From NCBI RefSeq assembly GCF_001305855.1, contig NZ_LIXZ01000002.1, positions 62,001 through 126,000 on the forward strand: DNA of 64,000 nucleotides, written 5' to 3'. A program made the translations under genes and the position numbers. A model generated the notes under the pieces. It searched no databases, had not been told where the DNA came from, and was given only the letters and a program-made list of their open reading frames with translations. Below are positions 19,010 to 28,015 of the stretch, one piece after another; position 1 is the stretch's first letter; the number at the start of each line of letters is the position of its first letter. This stretch comes from Rossellomorea vietnamensis (GTDB lineage: Bacteria; Bacillota; Bacilli; Bacillales; Bacillaceae_B).

Positions 19010-19884
19010 TGCTCTTCCTCCTCAACCGCGTCCTTTTCCGTCACACCCTGAATTTCACGATCGATGACCATGACATGCTCTAAATGATAGAAATCAGCAG
19101 CAGGCTTTACATATGCCGTTTGCGTCAAACCATACTGATCCGGCTTGACTTCCTTCACTTCACCGATGACCAATCCTTTAGGGAAAACGCCGCCAAGGCC
19201 TGAGGTCATGACTTTTGATCCTTTTTCGACCTTCATATCGTTGGAAATCCGTTTCACCAAAATTTCTTCTTTCTTATTGTCGTATCCTTCAATCCACCCG
19301 TTAATATCCTGCTCTTTACTTTGGATGACAGTGGAAATCCGGTTTTTTGTATTATTTGTCGAAATTAATTCGACCGTAGATGAAAATTCATTGACACTTT
19401 TAATCTTTCCGATCAATCCGGCTGAAGAGATGACGGCCATATCCGATTGGATCCCGTTCACTTCACCTTTATCGATGGTGATGAGCTCCTGCCACTGATC
19501 GGGATTTCTTGCAATGACGGTTGCCTGAACCGTTTTATAAGCGCGAAGGTTCTCCTTCTTATCAAGGACCGCCCGTAGCTCATCGTTATCCTGTTTCAGG
19601 TCCTTCACTTTTGTTTCAAGCTTGATTAACTCATCCAAACGCGTTTTCAGTTTTTCGTTCTCTGTATATGTATTTTGAAGATCTTGAACGTTATCAACAA
19701 CTCCGGCTACATAATTGACAGGTTTTGAAACCAATGACTGTCCGAATCCTACCATGTCTTTCACAAACTGCTCAGGCCAGCTGATGCTATCCCGGTCCCG
19801 CAAAGAAAATCCGATTAATCCCACCAGGACAATGACACTGACGAGCAGAATGATCAAACGTTTATTCAGGAAGAATTGTGGCAT
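19006..19884 (-). CDS. mreC: Rod shape-determining protein MreC
   Basis: MreC is a membrane-anchored elongasome scaffold outside the cell membrane. One N-terminal membrane helix (about 9-28) is followed by a coiled coil (about 65-110, QNTYTENEKLKTRLDELIKLETKVKDLKQDN) and the beta-rich MreC core (DQWQELITIDKGEVNGIQ, SAGLIGKI, TSGLGGVFPKGLVIGEV). The ATG at 19884 follows GAGGTG by six bases. The 162-base gap from mreB holds a terminator-like hairpin. Confidence 0.94.
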   Translation of the reverse strand: MPQFFLNKRLIILLVSVIVLVGLIGFSLRDRDSISWPEQFVKDMVGFGQSLVSKPVNYVAGVVDNVQDLQNTYTENEKLKTRLDELIKLETKVKDLKQDNDELRAVLDKKENLRAYKTVQATVIARNPDQWQELITIDKGEVNGIQSDMAVISSAGLIGKIKSVNEFSSTVELISTNNTKNRISTVIQSKEQDINGWIEGYDNKKEEILVKRISNDMKVEKGSKVMTSGLGGVFPKGLVIGEVKEVKPDQYGLTQTAYVKPAADFYHLEHVMVIDREIQGVTEKDAVEEEEQ

Positions 19885-19977
19885 GATGTACACCTCAACC
19901 TTTTCTCATTCTAGTAAATACTATATCAAAAATCGTTTATTTTTGATATCATTCGTCAAAATATTCATGGTTCTCCG

Positions 19978-20036
19978 AAAAAAGATGGGGCCGGCCTTAA
20001 GGCTGCCCTTGCATCCTTAAGGAAACGTCCCCCATT
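19978..20036 (-). terminator. Terminator-like hairpin between mreB and mreC
   Basis: On the minus strand ATGGGG pairs with CCCCAT around an inner CCTTAAGG-containing segment, followed by CTTTTTTC. The long imperfect structure lies inside the mreBCD cluster and may be a partial terminator that lowers mreCD relative to mreB. Confidence 0.62.
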
Positions 20037-20046
20037 TGATCAATTA

Positions 20047-21054
20047 TTATTTTCCTCTTGTTTTGAATAAGTGAATGTGGTCAAGGGCTTTACCTGTCCC
20101 GATTGCCACGCAATCCAGTGGTTCTTCGGCAATAAGTACCGGCATCTTCGTTTCATCGCTGATCACCTTGTCCAAGTTGCGAAGAAGCGCTCCTCCTCCG
20201 GTCAGTACAATCCCTCTGTCCATGATGTCTGCTGCAAGTTCCGGCGGTGTTTTTTCAAGCGTACTTTTTACGGCGTCCACAATCGTGTATACGGTATCAT
20301 GAAGGGCGGATGCAATTTCCACTGCCGTTACTTCAATCGTTTTCGGCAATCCTGTGAGAAGGTCGCGTCCGCGGATCTCCATCGCTTCGATGCCTTCAGA
20401 ATCCCCTGCAGAGCCCACTTCCATCTTGATGGTTTCCGCCGTACGGTCCCCGATCATCAGGTTGTATGTCTTACGGATATAATTGATGATCGCGTCATCC
20501 ATTTCATCCCCGGCAACGCGGATCGACTGACTTGTCACGATTCCACCTAAAGAGATGATCGCCACTTCCGTCGTTCCTCCACCGATATCCACGACCATGC
20601 TTCCTGTTGGTTCCCATACAGGTAGATTTGCTCCGATCGCTGCTGCGAAAGGTTCTTCAATCGTGTAGGCATCCCGTGCCCCTGCTTGCCTTGTTGCATC
20701 GATGACCGCTCTTTCCTCAACCCCTGTAATGCCTGAAGGTACACAAATCATGACATAAGGCTTTCGTGAAAAAGCCCCCTTATTACGTGTCGCCTGCTTT
20801 ATGTAATACTTCATCATCGTGGCGGTCGTTTCATAGTCAGCGATGACTCCATCTTTCATCGGGCGGAGCGCCACGACATTCCCCGGTGTACGGCCGATCA
20901 TGTTCTTTGCGTCATTACCTACAGCAACGATCTGCTTATTATCTGTTTGAAGTGCCACAACAGAAGGTTCGCGAACGACAATCCCCTTGCCTTTCACGTA
21001 CACCAATGTGTTAGCAGTTCCTAAATCAATCCCTAAATCTTTCGTTCCAAACAT
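20047..21054 (-). CDS. mreB: Rod shape-determining protein MreB (actin homologue)
   Basis: MreB polymerises under the membrane and guides lateral cell-wall synthesis. The 335 residues show the actin-fold signatures: [20 protein letters not shown] (phosphate 1), [18 protein letters not shown] (phosphate 2) and [18 protein letters not shown] (adenosine motif). The start has a good ribosome binding site (GAAAGGGAGA). It lies between radC and mreC, as in B. subtilis. Confidence 0.97.
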   Translation of the reverse strand: MFGTKDLGIDLGTANTLVYVKGKGIVVREPSVVALQTDNKQIVAVGNDAKNMIGRTPGNVVALRPMKDGVIADYETTATMMKYYIKQATRNKGAFSRKPYVMICVPSGITGVEERAVIDATRQAGARDAYTIEEPFAAAIGANLPVWEPTGSMVVDIGGGTTEVAIISLGGIVTSQSIRVAGDEMDDAIINYIRKTYNLMIGDRTAETIKMEVGSAGDSEGIEAMEIRGRDLLTGLPKTIEVTAVEIASALHDTVYTIVDAVKSTLEKTPPELAADIMDRGIVLTGGGALLRNLDKVISDETKMPVLIAEEPLDCVAIGTGKALDHIHLFKTRGK

Positions 21055-21183
21055 GAATGGTATCTCCCTTTCTGATACAAATTGGCTGGTTTTTATAAAG
21101 GTTTATGTGTTTTCATAGGAGAGTTGTCCAATCACTCTCTACCTCTTAATTTTCGTCACAATAATGCTTCGTTCATGCATAAC

Positions 21184-21213
21184 GAAAAGACTCATTCCTT
21201 GTAGAATGACTCT
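21184..21213 (-). terminator. Probable terminator after radC
   Basis: GAGTCATTC faces GAATGAGTC across TACAAG (eight of nine pairs), with TTTTCGTT following on the minus strand. It lies in the 253-base gap between radC and mreB, which must also hold the mreB promoter. Confidence 0.6.
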
Positions 21214-21307
21214 CTTATTTCAGTAAGCCCGCGTTATATTGAATCACGATATTGTTTGTAAAAATCATAAGCTTTATTATATCGTAACCAGGAAAAAAAT
21301 CATAGTG

Positions 21308-22018
21308 TCATAAATACCCTTTTTCCTTTAAACTGATAAACTTCTTCTCCCCTATTATAAGATGATCGAGTATATCAATACCAATGATCCGACCGCATTC
21401 CACCAATCTTTTTGTCACTTCTATGTCTTCCCTGCTCGGAGTCGGATCTCCCGATGGATGGTTATGGATGCAAATGATGGATGCGGCGGAGCGGCGAAAG
21501 GCTTCTTTAAACACTTCCCTGGGGTGTACGATGGAGGCGTTGAGGCTTCCGATAAAGATGGTTTGCTTGTGGAGAACTTGATTCTTAGTGTTGAGGTATA
21601 AGCAGACAAAATGCTCCTGGGCCAAAAACCTCATGTCATTCATGACATAGTTGGCCCCGTCTTCAGGGGAACGGATCGAGTATCTGTCATCAAAGGCGAG
21701 ATTGCTGATGCGCCGGCCGAATTCCACCGCGGCCATGATCTGGACCGCCTTGGCAAGACCGATCCCTTTCGTTTTTGTGATCTCTTCCAGGGACGCATCT
21801 TTTAATAGATTCAATCCGTCGAATTCATTTAAGAGTCTGTTGGATAATTGAAGAACGGACTCGGATTTTGTTCCTGTCCGGAGTAAAATTGCGAGCAGCT
21901 CCTGGTTGGACAGACTTGCTGCTCCGCTTTGAATCATCCTTTCCCTCGGTCTCTCATCCTGGGGAAAATCCCTGATCATCAGCCGATTCTCTTCCTGCTT
22001 TTGCATTGTTTTTACCAT
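21308..22018 (-). CDS. radC: RadC-family JAMM domain protein
   Basis: The 236-residue protein has an N-terminal helix-hairpin-helix part (about 45-90, LEEITKTKGIGLAKAVQI) and a C-terminal JAMM/MPN domain with the metal motif HNHPSGDPTPSREDIEVTKRL. Its true function in DNA metabolism is unsettled despite the historical link to repair. The ATG at 22018 follows GGAGGAACCC. It lies 28 bases after maf. Confidence 0.93.
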   Translation of the reverse strand: MVKTMQKQEENRLMIRDFPQDERPRERMIQSGAASLSNQELLAILLRTGTKSESVLQLSNRLLNEFDGLNLLKDASLEEITKTKGIGLAKAVQIMAAVEFGRRISNLAFDDRYSIRSPEDGANYVMNDMRFLAQEHFVCLYLNTKNQVLHKQTIFIGSLNASIVHPREVFKEAFRRSAASIICIHNHPSGDPTPSREDIEVTKRLVECGRIIGIDILDHLIIGEKKFISLKEKGYL

Positions 22019-22046
22019 GGGTTCCTCCTATTCTTACGTGAAGGAG

Positions 22047-22619
22047 TCATTCTGATTGAAGATAGCCCATTTCGAGTAAAACACGATTCACCCGGGAGAT
22101 CGGGAGGCCGACGACGGAGAAATAATCGCCCTTGATTTCCTTGACGAATTTCGCGCCAATTCCCTGGATCCCGTATGATCCTGCTTTATCAAAAGGTTCT
22201 TCTGTTGCGATATAGTCATCAATCTCTTTAGAGGTTAACTCCCAAAACGTAACATCTGTTTTTTCATAAAAGAGTTTCTCTTCCTCACCATGGAGGATCG
22301 CAACACCTGTGTAAACCTCATGGGAAGAACCGGAAAGCATACTGAGCATCTCTTTCGCTTCTTCACTTGATCCCGGCTTTCCAAGGATCTTCCCATCCTT
22401 GGTGACGACTGTGTCTGAACCGATCACATAGTGAGTGGGGTGTTGATTCGATATTACCATTGCTTTTTTCCTTGCGAGATACATGACGACTTCATGGGGC
22501 AATAAATCAGAAGAAAAGGTTTCATCAACGCTTGAGCCCATAATGGAAAAAGAGAGTTGGATTTGTTGGAGAAGCTCTTTTCGTCGGGGGGATTGTGAAG
22601 CAAGTATGAGGTTGGACAC
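22047..22619 (-). CDS. maf: Maf-like nucleotide pyrophosphatase
   Basis: Maf proteins hydrolyse non-canonical or m7G/UTP-type nucleoside triphosphates; in B. subtilis Maf affects septation. The signatures are LILASQSPRRKELL at the N-terminus, the conserved SDTVV aspartate region, and IQGIGAKFVKEIKGDYFSVVGLP near the end. The start is GTG (22619) with AAAGGA about ten bases upstream. The 190-residue length is normal. Confidence 0.94.
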   Translation of the reverse strand: MSNLILASQSPRRKELLQQIQLSFSIMGSSVDETFSSDLLPHEVVMYLARKKAMVISNQHPTHYVIGSDTVVTKDGKILGKPGSSEEAKEMLSMLSGSSHEVYTGVAILHGEEEKLFYEKTDVTFWELTSKEIDDYIATEEPFDKAGSYGIQGIGAKFVKEIKGDYFSVVGLPISRVNRVLLEMGYLQSE

Positions 22620-22697
22620 ACCATACCATTCCTTTCAGGGTAATTGGGAGATACAAGAATATACTACCAAATCCCATCATAGTAAACAAGTGAAAAT

Positions 22698-22750
22698 AGA
22701 GCTGCCTCAGGACGCGTCAAGGGAAGAATCCCGCGTACCGAGGGAGCTCT
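22698..22750 (-). terminator. Long imperfect hairpin between spoIIB and maf
   Basis: AGAGCT/AGCTCT, CCTC/GAGG and ACGCG/CGCGT pair in register over 53 bases, followed on the minus strand by ATTTTCACTTGTTT. It is a plausible terminator for spoIIB, but the T-run is short. Confidence 0.5.
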
Positions 22751-22791
22751 TAAACCATTATTTCCTAGAAAATAGTCTAATTCAGTCGAAA

Positions 22792-23766
22792 TTATAACCC
22801 GCTATACAGTTGAAGATAAGATAATAGCTCCCCTTGAACTTTTTGTGCTTCTTCAGGCGTTTTCATCGCTGCTGCGAGATTGCCTGCCTCCACCAGGGAT
22901 TGCTTCATGGATGCGATGGACTCCTGACCGACCTTGATTCCTTCCAGTTCCTTTACTCCGGATTGAATCGCTTTGATTGTAGCTTCATCCGAAGCCCCCC
23001 CGGCCATTCCACTGCTGCTTACCCGGGCTATGTTGCTGAAGAGGGCATTCCCTTTTTCCAGGAACGTTTTTTCTTCTTTCGATGCATTGATACCCTTCGA
23101 TCCAATCACAAAATCCTTGGCGTATACGTCCGCCCCTTGATCTTTCAGTGTTCCCCCAAGGGCCTTTGCCGTTTCCAAATCCCCGGAAACCCCCAGTACT
23201 AAATAGAATTGCCCGTCTTTCTCTACACTTGCACTAGAAAGGCCTTTTGATTTCAAACCATCCTTCATGGCTTTTAATGGTTCCTCGGTCGAATACACGC
23301 CACCCTGAACGATGGAGGTGGAGAAGTCCTTTAATTCCACGGCGGAAACGGCCTGTTGACCATCCGTCTCTGCCGTTGTGGTATCCTGCAGCGTAGCGGC
23401 AGGTTTAGACGGTCCATCCGTCGTCGTGATCACCTTAAGGGTCCCGAAACCAAGGACCGCCCCCACAACAATCGCCCCAATCAAAGACATGATCAGGTTG
23501 ACCGAGTCCTGAAACGGGTTAATGAACGTTTTTTTCTTCTTCTTACTTCCAGACACATAATGGATTTTTTTATATTCCTGTGGAGGCTCGGCTTCTTCAT
23601 CGGGAAGGATCCAATCAAAACCATCATCCTTCGCCTCTTCCCCGGCAGCTGTTTCCGACTCCCCCAACTTCCAATCGTACACAAGAAGATCTTCATCGAA
23701 CTTCGTTTTTTCCCCATTGATTTTAATAGAAATCTTTTTGTCGTTTTTCCCACGATCGCCCATCAT
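22792..23766 (-). CDS. spoIIB: SpoIIB-like sporulation protein with SPOR domain
   Basis: SpoIIB localises to the sporulation septum and supports engulfment. The N-terminal third is cytoplasmic and acidic (KISIKINGEKTKFDEDLLVYDW is the family's opening motif). One membrane segment follows (about 93-113, LIMSLIGAIVVGAVLGFGTLKV), then an extracytoplasmic SPOR repeat (about 150-215, IVQGGVYSTEEPLKAMKDGL ... FYLVLGVSGDLETAKAL), which binds denuded peptidoglycan. The ATG at 23766 has GGAGG six bases upstream. It lies between the pilus operon and maf, matching B. subtilis comC-spoIIB-maf. Confidence 0.88.
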   Translation of the reverse strand: MMGDRGKNDKKISIKINGEKTKFDEDLLVYDWKLGESETAAGEEAKDDGFDWILPDEEAEPPQEYKKIHYVSGSKKKKKTFINPFQDSVNLIMSLIGAIVVGAVLGFGTLKVITTTDGPSKPAATLQDTTTAETDGQQAVSAVELKDFSTSIVQGGVYSTEEPLKAMKDGLKSKGLSSASVEKDGQFYLVLGVSGDLETAKALGGTLKDQGADVYAKDFVIGSKGINASKEEKTFLEKGNALFSNIARVSSSGMAGGASDEATIKAIQSGVKELEGIKVGQESIASMKQSLVEAGNLAAAMKTPEEAQKVQGELLSYLQLYSGL

Positions 23767-23811
23767 CGCCACCCTCCTTCATCTATTTTTTTCCATCCTA
23801 TCACATCCCAT

Positions 23812-23844
23812 AAAAAAAAGAACAAGACTTTTGTCGTCTTGTCC
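23812..23844 (-). terminator. Terminator ending the pilus operon
   Basis: ACAAGAC and GTCTTGT flank a seven-base loop, followed by TCTTTTTTTT on the minus strand. It separates the last prepilin gene from spoIIB. Confidence 0.85.
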
Positions 23845-23866
23845 TAATAGGTTTTCGTCAAATTTT

Positions 23867-24307
23867 TTAGTTTTTCTTCAGGGATTGGATCGATAGGGTG
23901 GAAAACCGGATTTCTTCCCTCTCTCCACTATCATTTGTACAAAGATTGTACTCGTCCCCTATTAAACAAATGGATAAGACATTTTCACCATCTGCTAAAA
24001 CATAAGATTCATCATCCGGTGGCATGACCGTCTTGGAATGGGGATCGAGGATCGGTTCGATGAGGTTCGCTTCGACCAATTCTTTATAGGTTACCTTATT
24101 GACTTGCCGCTCCTGAAGCATGGCGTCTTTTGCATAATACTCAGCAGAACTTTTCATGGTAAGGGCATTTGCGACAAATGCCTGCTGCTTGGATTTTTCA
24201 ATGATCGTATTTATCGCCAAGACAGCGATGACGGCGATGATTCCGAGTATGACAATCACAGCCAGTAATTCGACAAGGGTGTATCCTCTTTCATTTTCAG
24301 TCATCAT
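23867..24307 (-). CDS. Type IV prepilin-like protein (minor pilin)
   Basis: The 146-residue protein has a very short class III leader (MMTENERG) followed by YTLVELLAVIVILGIIA. The glycine before the cut, a tyrosine at +1 and glutamate at +5 are suited to cleavage by PilD. The long N-terminal helix continues to about residue 60. The globular part contains two close cysteines (ICLIGDEYNLC), which could form a small disulfide loop. Its ATG overlaps the pilO stop codon (ATGA). It is the last gene of the pilus operon, probably a minor pilin. Confidence 0.85.
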   Translation of the reverse strand: MMTENERGYTLVELLAVIVILGIIAVIAVLAINTIIEKSKQQAFVANALTMKSSAEYYAKDAMLQERQVNKVTYKELVEANLIEPILDPHSKTVMPPDDESYVLADGENVLSICLIGDEYNLCTNDSGEREEIRFSTLSIQSLKKN

Positions 24308-25086
24308 TCATCAGACCTTACATTAGTATCTTGTACTTCTGATTTTTGTTCAGGGAACTGCTGAAAAGGGTTTTTCTTGTTTGATGGTACAGGAGCATCA
24401 AGCTTTGGCAGCTCTTTTTCTAACTCTACTAAACCGGGCAAATAAAAGGCGGAAACGACGATATTCAATTGAATGTTGTCGACTTCATCTTGATATTGCT
24501 GTATTTCCGGTGGTCCGCTGAAAGAAATTTGTTCAACCTCTACGATGCGGTGCAGTTCTTCCAGTTTCTTGATGAACTCTTCTATTTCAAAATAGCTCTT
24601 TGCTTCAACAGACATGGTGGCTGTCAACTTTTGCAGGCCTTGCGGAAGGGCATTTGCCCGTGCTTCGGGACTGTCTGTCGGTTCACCGGCATTGGTTTCA
24701 ACCGGCTCTTCAATGGACGTGCCGGTTGTTTCACCGGTTACAGGCAGCGCCACCGCTCCATCAGTAAATTCGATGTTTGTAATGAAACTGTCAGAGACGA
24801 TTTCCGCCTTCTGCAGGTCTATAAGCAGCTGCTGCGTCAGGGGTTTCACCGGAACTTTTTGTTGAAGGGAACTCGAGTTTTCAAATGAATCCTGTTTGAT
24901 GGAGCCAATTTTGGAGTCCAATGCTTTTATCAACTGGGTTTCCGTTCGGATTTCATTTTGTAGACTTTCTTTTTGATTCTTCACCGGTAAGTAGAAAAAC
25001 CAAACACCACCAAAGATAAGAAATAATACTAGAATGGTGGATGTTCCAATCAGAAACCACTCTTTTTTATCGAATTGAACGTTCAT
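24304..25086 (-). CDS. pilO: PilO-like inner-membrane alignment protein
   Basis: The 260-residue protein has one membrane helix (about 12-32, FLIGTSTILVLFLIFGGVWFFYL), a coiled coil (about 35-62), and an extracytoplasmic beta-alpha domain (about 75-215). In diderm T4P systems PilO dimerises with PilN and links PilM to the outer parts. A low-complexity Thr/Glu/Pro insertion (about 110-140) and a proline-rich tail are unusual. Identification rests mainly on topology, length and the pilM-pilN-pilO order. It overlaps both neighbours by four bases (ATGA). Confidence 0.8.
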   Translation of the reverse strand: MNVQFDKKEWFLIGTSTILVLFLIFGGVWFFYLPVKNQKESLQNEIRTETQLIKALDSKIGSIKQDSFENSSSLQQKVPVKPLTQQLLIDLQKAEIVSDSFITNIEFTDGAVALPVTGETTGTSIEEPVETNAGEPTDSPEARANALPQGLQKLTATMSVEAKSYFEIEEFIKKLEELHRIVEVEQISFSGPPEIQQYQDEVDNIQLNIVVSAFYLPGLVELEKELPKLDAPVPSNKKNPFQQFPEQKSEVQDTNVRSDE

Positions 25087-25700
25087 TCCGAATCGCCTCC
25101 CTGCTCATCGGATTCTGCTTCGATCTTTTTGATATTATCTCTATTTAATATGACTTCATATTGACCGATGTACCTTGGCAATACGGGTTCTGCATTAACA
25201 GCTGATTGTTCATTCTCCATGACGGATTCAGTGGCAAGAGATGATAGTTTTACATCTTGAATGTACTTGGAATCTTTCAAATGAGTTAAATAATAGGCCG
25301 CTTCACTGCTTGTATCGAATTGAATCGAAAGTTGGATACTCCCATCTTCAGCATAAGTGAACTCCTTTAAGAACCCGCGTTCCGGAAGCAGTTCCACAAG
25401 GTGATCCAGTACCGGTACAGTATCAATGGGATAGCTTTCGACCCACCTCACTGCACCCTCCAATTGAACCCACGCATCAGAAGATTCAAAGTTAGAGATG
25501 CTCTGTTCTTTTTCTGCCCTCAGCTGTTTTGTACTCTGAAGTTCCGCCGTCAGGGCATCCACATCTTTTCCGATATTCCCGGCAAGGATAAATACTATGG
25601 TAAGAGCAAGGATCCCTACAGACAGAACACCGATCACCACATACAGCCACTGGCGGCTGCGTTTCTCATTTTGAGGTAATAAATTGATGTCGACGAGCAC
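25083..25700 (-). CDS. pilN: PilN-like membrane assembly protein
   Basis: The 205-residue protein starts MLVDINLLPQNEKR, the conserved cytoplasmic PilN peptide (INLLP) that inserts in a groove of PilM. A membrane helix follows (about 18-40, LYVVIGVLSVGILALTIVFILAG), then a coiled coil and a ferredoxin-like extracytoplasmic domain. The intact INLLP motif supports a working PilM-PilN contact. It starts right after pilM. Confidence 0.88.
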   Translation of the reverse strand: MLVDINLLPQNEKRSRQWLYVVIGVLSVGILALTIVFILAGNIGKDVDALTAELQSTKQLRAEKEQSISNFESSDAWVQLEGAVRWVESYPIDTVPVLDHLVELLPERGFLKEFTYAEDGSIQLSIQFDTSSEAAYYLTHLKDSKYIQDVKLSSLATESVMENEQSAVNAEPVLPRYIGQYEVILNRDNIKKIEAESDEQGGDSE

Positions 25701-26663
25701 TTATATCACCTCTTTTAATCCTAAACCAACGGCGAGGAGAAACTCACTCGATAGTTCTTCATTGGTGTAGGCGTCCCGTGCTACAGAAGGCACTTTAATG
25801 ATGTCAATCTCAAACCGGTCTGCCAAAAGGGTGTGGATTTCCCCAACCATGGGGTGGTCACCGGCTACGTATACTTTATTGATCATTGCTTCATCGTTTG
25901 TCAGTGTGTACCGGTAGAAGCTGATCACTTTGTCTATTTCTTTCATCACGTCATCAAATTGAAGGGAATGAAACTCTTCTTGATAACTTCGTTCATCCAT
26001 CACTTCCCGTTCCTCCCTTAAACTGATCGGTCTGAAAAAGACTGGCTGATGATTATGAAAGATGGATACGGTGACATTGGACGGATTAAAATAGAGGAGC
26101 ATTTCATGGTTTTCACGATGAGTCAGATCCAATGAATGGATGTAGCGGTAAAAGGCAAGGGGACTGATATCCGCTACTACAGGCTTTAAGTGGGCATCGG
26201 ACAGCATCTTTTGATACTCCATGACAATGTCTTCCGGCGCTGCCACAAGGATGATTTCTTTCTTATCCCCTTTATTTCCCACCACCACTACATCAAAGAC
26301 CGGGTTCTCAAAAGGGAGATGAATACTCGTCCCGATTTCAAGGAACAAGTGACTCTTCACCTCATCGTCCTCGATATCAGAAGAAATCGTCATTTTCCTG
26401 ATGATCATCTGAGTATTGGGAACGATGAATTGCACTTCCCGCTTTTTTAGATTCCAGTCTTGGACACACTCTTCCAAAAAGGCTTGAAACGCTTCTTTTT
26501 CGATGATTTTCCCATCGGAAATCATCCCGTCTGCTATACGCTTCTCTCCAAAATGATGGATATGTAAAGGAGAAACAGATTTCAATTCGACAAACCGAAT
26601 CCATTGATCACTGATGACGATATTGATTTTATTTTTATTCTTATTGAAGAGACGTGATAACAT
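25701..26663 (-). CDS. pilM: PilM-like actin-fold T4P assembly ATPase
   Basis: PilM is a cytoplasmic actin/FtsA-like protein that binds the N-terminus of PilN and connects the pilus motor with the membrane complex. The 320 residues show the actin-like opening NIVISDQWIRFVELK, a middle region (REVQFIVPNTQMIIRKMTI), and AGDHPMVGEIHTLLADRFEI near the end, matching the family's adenosine-side region. The fit is moderate, as PilM in Firmicutes diverges. It lies between pilD and pilN. Confidence 0.85.
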   Translation of the reverse strand: MLSRLFNKNKNKINIVISDQWIRFVELKSVSPLHIHHFGEKRIADGMISDGKIIEKEAFQAFLEECVQDWNLKKREVQFIVPNTQMIIRKMTISSDIEDDEVKSHLFLEIGTSIHLPFENPVFDVVVVGNKGDKKEIILVAAPEDIVMEYQKMLSDAHLKPVVADISPLAFYRYIHSLDLTHRENHEMLLYFNPSNVTVSIFHNHQPVFFRPISLREEREVMDERSYQEEFHSLQFDDVMKEIDKVISFYRYTLTNDEAMINKVYVAGDHPMVGEIHTLLADRFEIDIIKVPSVARDAYTNEELSSEFLLAVGLGLKEVI

Positions 26664-26678
26664 CGTGAATGACCCCTT

Positions 26679-27422
26679 TTAGCTATATAAAGAAAAATAC
26701 CAATCCAGGATTGGCTGATGATAGAAATATGCCGCGAGAGTTCCCTGTACGATATATGGACCGAACGCGATGGGCTGTCCTTTTTTGAAAACACCGAGAA
26801 TCAGGCCGCTAATACCGGCTATCGCCCCAAAAAGCGTTGCGAGGAAAAAGGAAAACAGCATCACCTTGACTCCCACGACAAAGCCGATGACAGCAAACAA
26901 CTTGATATCGCCGCCTCCCATTCCGCCCTTGCTGATGATGGCAATCAGGAGGAGCAGGCAAAAGCCTGTGAGTGCGCCAGCTATGCTGTCCCACCAGGGG
27001 TTTAACGGGATGAAGATGCGTTCAATGATAAACAGGACCGAAAAAAACAACAGCACTTTATCGGGGATGACCATATATTTCAGGTCACTGACCGAAATGA
27101 TCATGAACAGGGAAACAAGGGTTAGAGCGACAATCAGCTCAGGCTGAAAGCCAAACACTGTATAAGATAGTAAAAATAGTAGTCCAGTTGATAATTCCAT
27201 TAACGGATAAAGAGGAGAAATGCGCCCTTTACACTGAGCGCATTTTCCTCCTTGAATGATATAGGATACTACCGGGATCAGTTCCCAGGCTGTGAGCGTA
27301 TGCTGGCAGTACGGGCAGGCTGATCTTGGTTTGACGATTGATTTTTTGAGCGGTATCCGCAGGCCTACTACGTTGTAGAAGGAGCCTAGGAGGAGACCGT
27401 AGGCTGAAATTAGAATCTCCAT
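26679..27422 (-). CDS. comC: Prepilin leader peptidase PilD/ComC
   Basis: This aspartic prepilin peptidase cuts the leader of type IV prepilins and may N-methylate them. The N-terminal cytoplasmic loop carries two CxxC zinc motifs (CPYCQHTLTAWE and CAQCKGRISP). The catalytic aspartates are in VSLFMIISVSDLKYMVIPD and GGGDIKLFAVIG. Six to eight membrane helices are expected in its 247 residues. The gene occupies the same place as comC of B. subtilis (between folC and spoIIB), so it probably serves both the pili and the competence pseudopilus. Confidence 0.93.
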   Translation of the reverse strand: MEILISAYGLLLGSFYNVVGLRIPLKKSIVKPRSACPYCQHTLTAWELIPVVSYIIQGGKCAQCKGRISPLYPLMELSTGLLFLLSYTVFGFQPELIVALTLVSLFMIISVSDLKYMVIPDKVLLFFSVLFIIERIFIPLNPWWDSIAGALTGFCLLLLIAIISKGGMGGGDIKLFAVIGFVVGVKVMLFSFFLATLFGAIAGISGLILGVFKKGQPIAFGPYIVQGTLAAYFYHQPILDWYFSLYS

Positions 27423-27437
27423 ACTAATTACCTGTTT

Positions 27438-27905
27438 TTACTCAGGATCTGCTTTGGCTTCTGCTGGTTTTAAATTAACGGCATCCCTCTTAATTTTGTC
27501 AGGATCGCCATTCAAGTGTTCACCACCATTTTTAGCTACTAATGTTACTGCATAAGTATAGTTTCCTGAAGTCCCATTCTTGGTAATTGTAACAACACTT
27601 TTAGTTTTATCATAACCAGCACTATCAGAAGGGTTATCAAACTCTTCAATATAACCATTTTTTATTAAATCATCCATGCTAACTTCCCCTGTTGTGCTAG
27701 CATCAGCTGTTACAGCCAATCTAGCCCCACTCACCATCTGCTGAGCATTCGCAATATGAGCATCCTTCTTCGAGTTATTAATCAACCCACCAATACTGGG
27801 GATCGCAATCGCCGCAATAATCCCTAAAATGACAACAACTGCAAGTAACTCGATAAGCGTCAATCCGCGCTCATTTTTCAATCTTTGACCGATTTTCTTT
27901 AACAT
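27438..27905 (-). CDS. pilA: Type IV pilin, probable major subunit
   Basis: The 155-residue protein has a 14-residue basic leader ending NERG, then LTLIELLAVVVILGIIAAIAIPSI with glutamate at +5 and the usual proline kink. A single helix leads into a globular domain with Ser/Thr/Lys-rich loops (TKSVVTITKNGTSGNYTYAV), which is a common pattern for Gram-positive major pilins. It lacks cysteines. It has its own 110-bp upstream region after pilC, AGGAGG at the start, and lies directly before pilD. The gene's position and separate promoter suggest the abundant pilin; proof would need protein data. Confidence 0.88.
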   Translation of the reverse strand: MLKKIGQRLKNERGLTLIELLAVVVILGIIAAIAIPSIGGLINNSKKDAHIANAQQMVSGARLAVTADASTTGEVSMDDLIKNGYIEEFDNPSDSAGYDKTKSVVTITKNGTSGNYTYAVTLVAKNGGEHLNGDPDKIKRDAVNLKPAEAKADPE

Positions 27906-27941
27906 GGTAATTCCTCCTGTTTAATGATCTTTTTGCAAAAA

Positions 27942-27961
27942 CTAGTAATCTAGTACTAGTA
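27942..27961 (-). promoter_or_regulatory. Clustered TACTAG motifs upstream of pilA
   Basis: On the minus strand, TACTAG occurs three times in 20 bases (27956-27961, 27950-27955 and 27942-27947), next to TATACT, a possible -10 element. Single TACTAG copies also occur at 28003-28008, in the divergent pilus promoter region and in the diguanylate cyclase promoter. A binding site is a hypothesis only. Confidence 0.3.
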
Positions 27962-28015
27962 TACAACAATCAATCGACAAAAAAATCATATATTTTGTAA
28001 AATACTAGGTATTTT

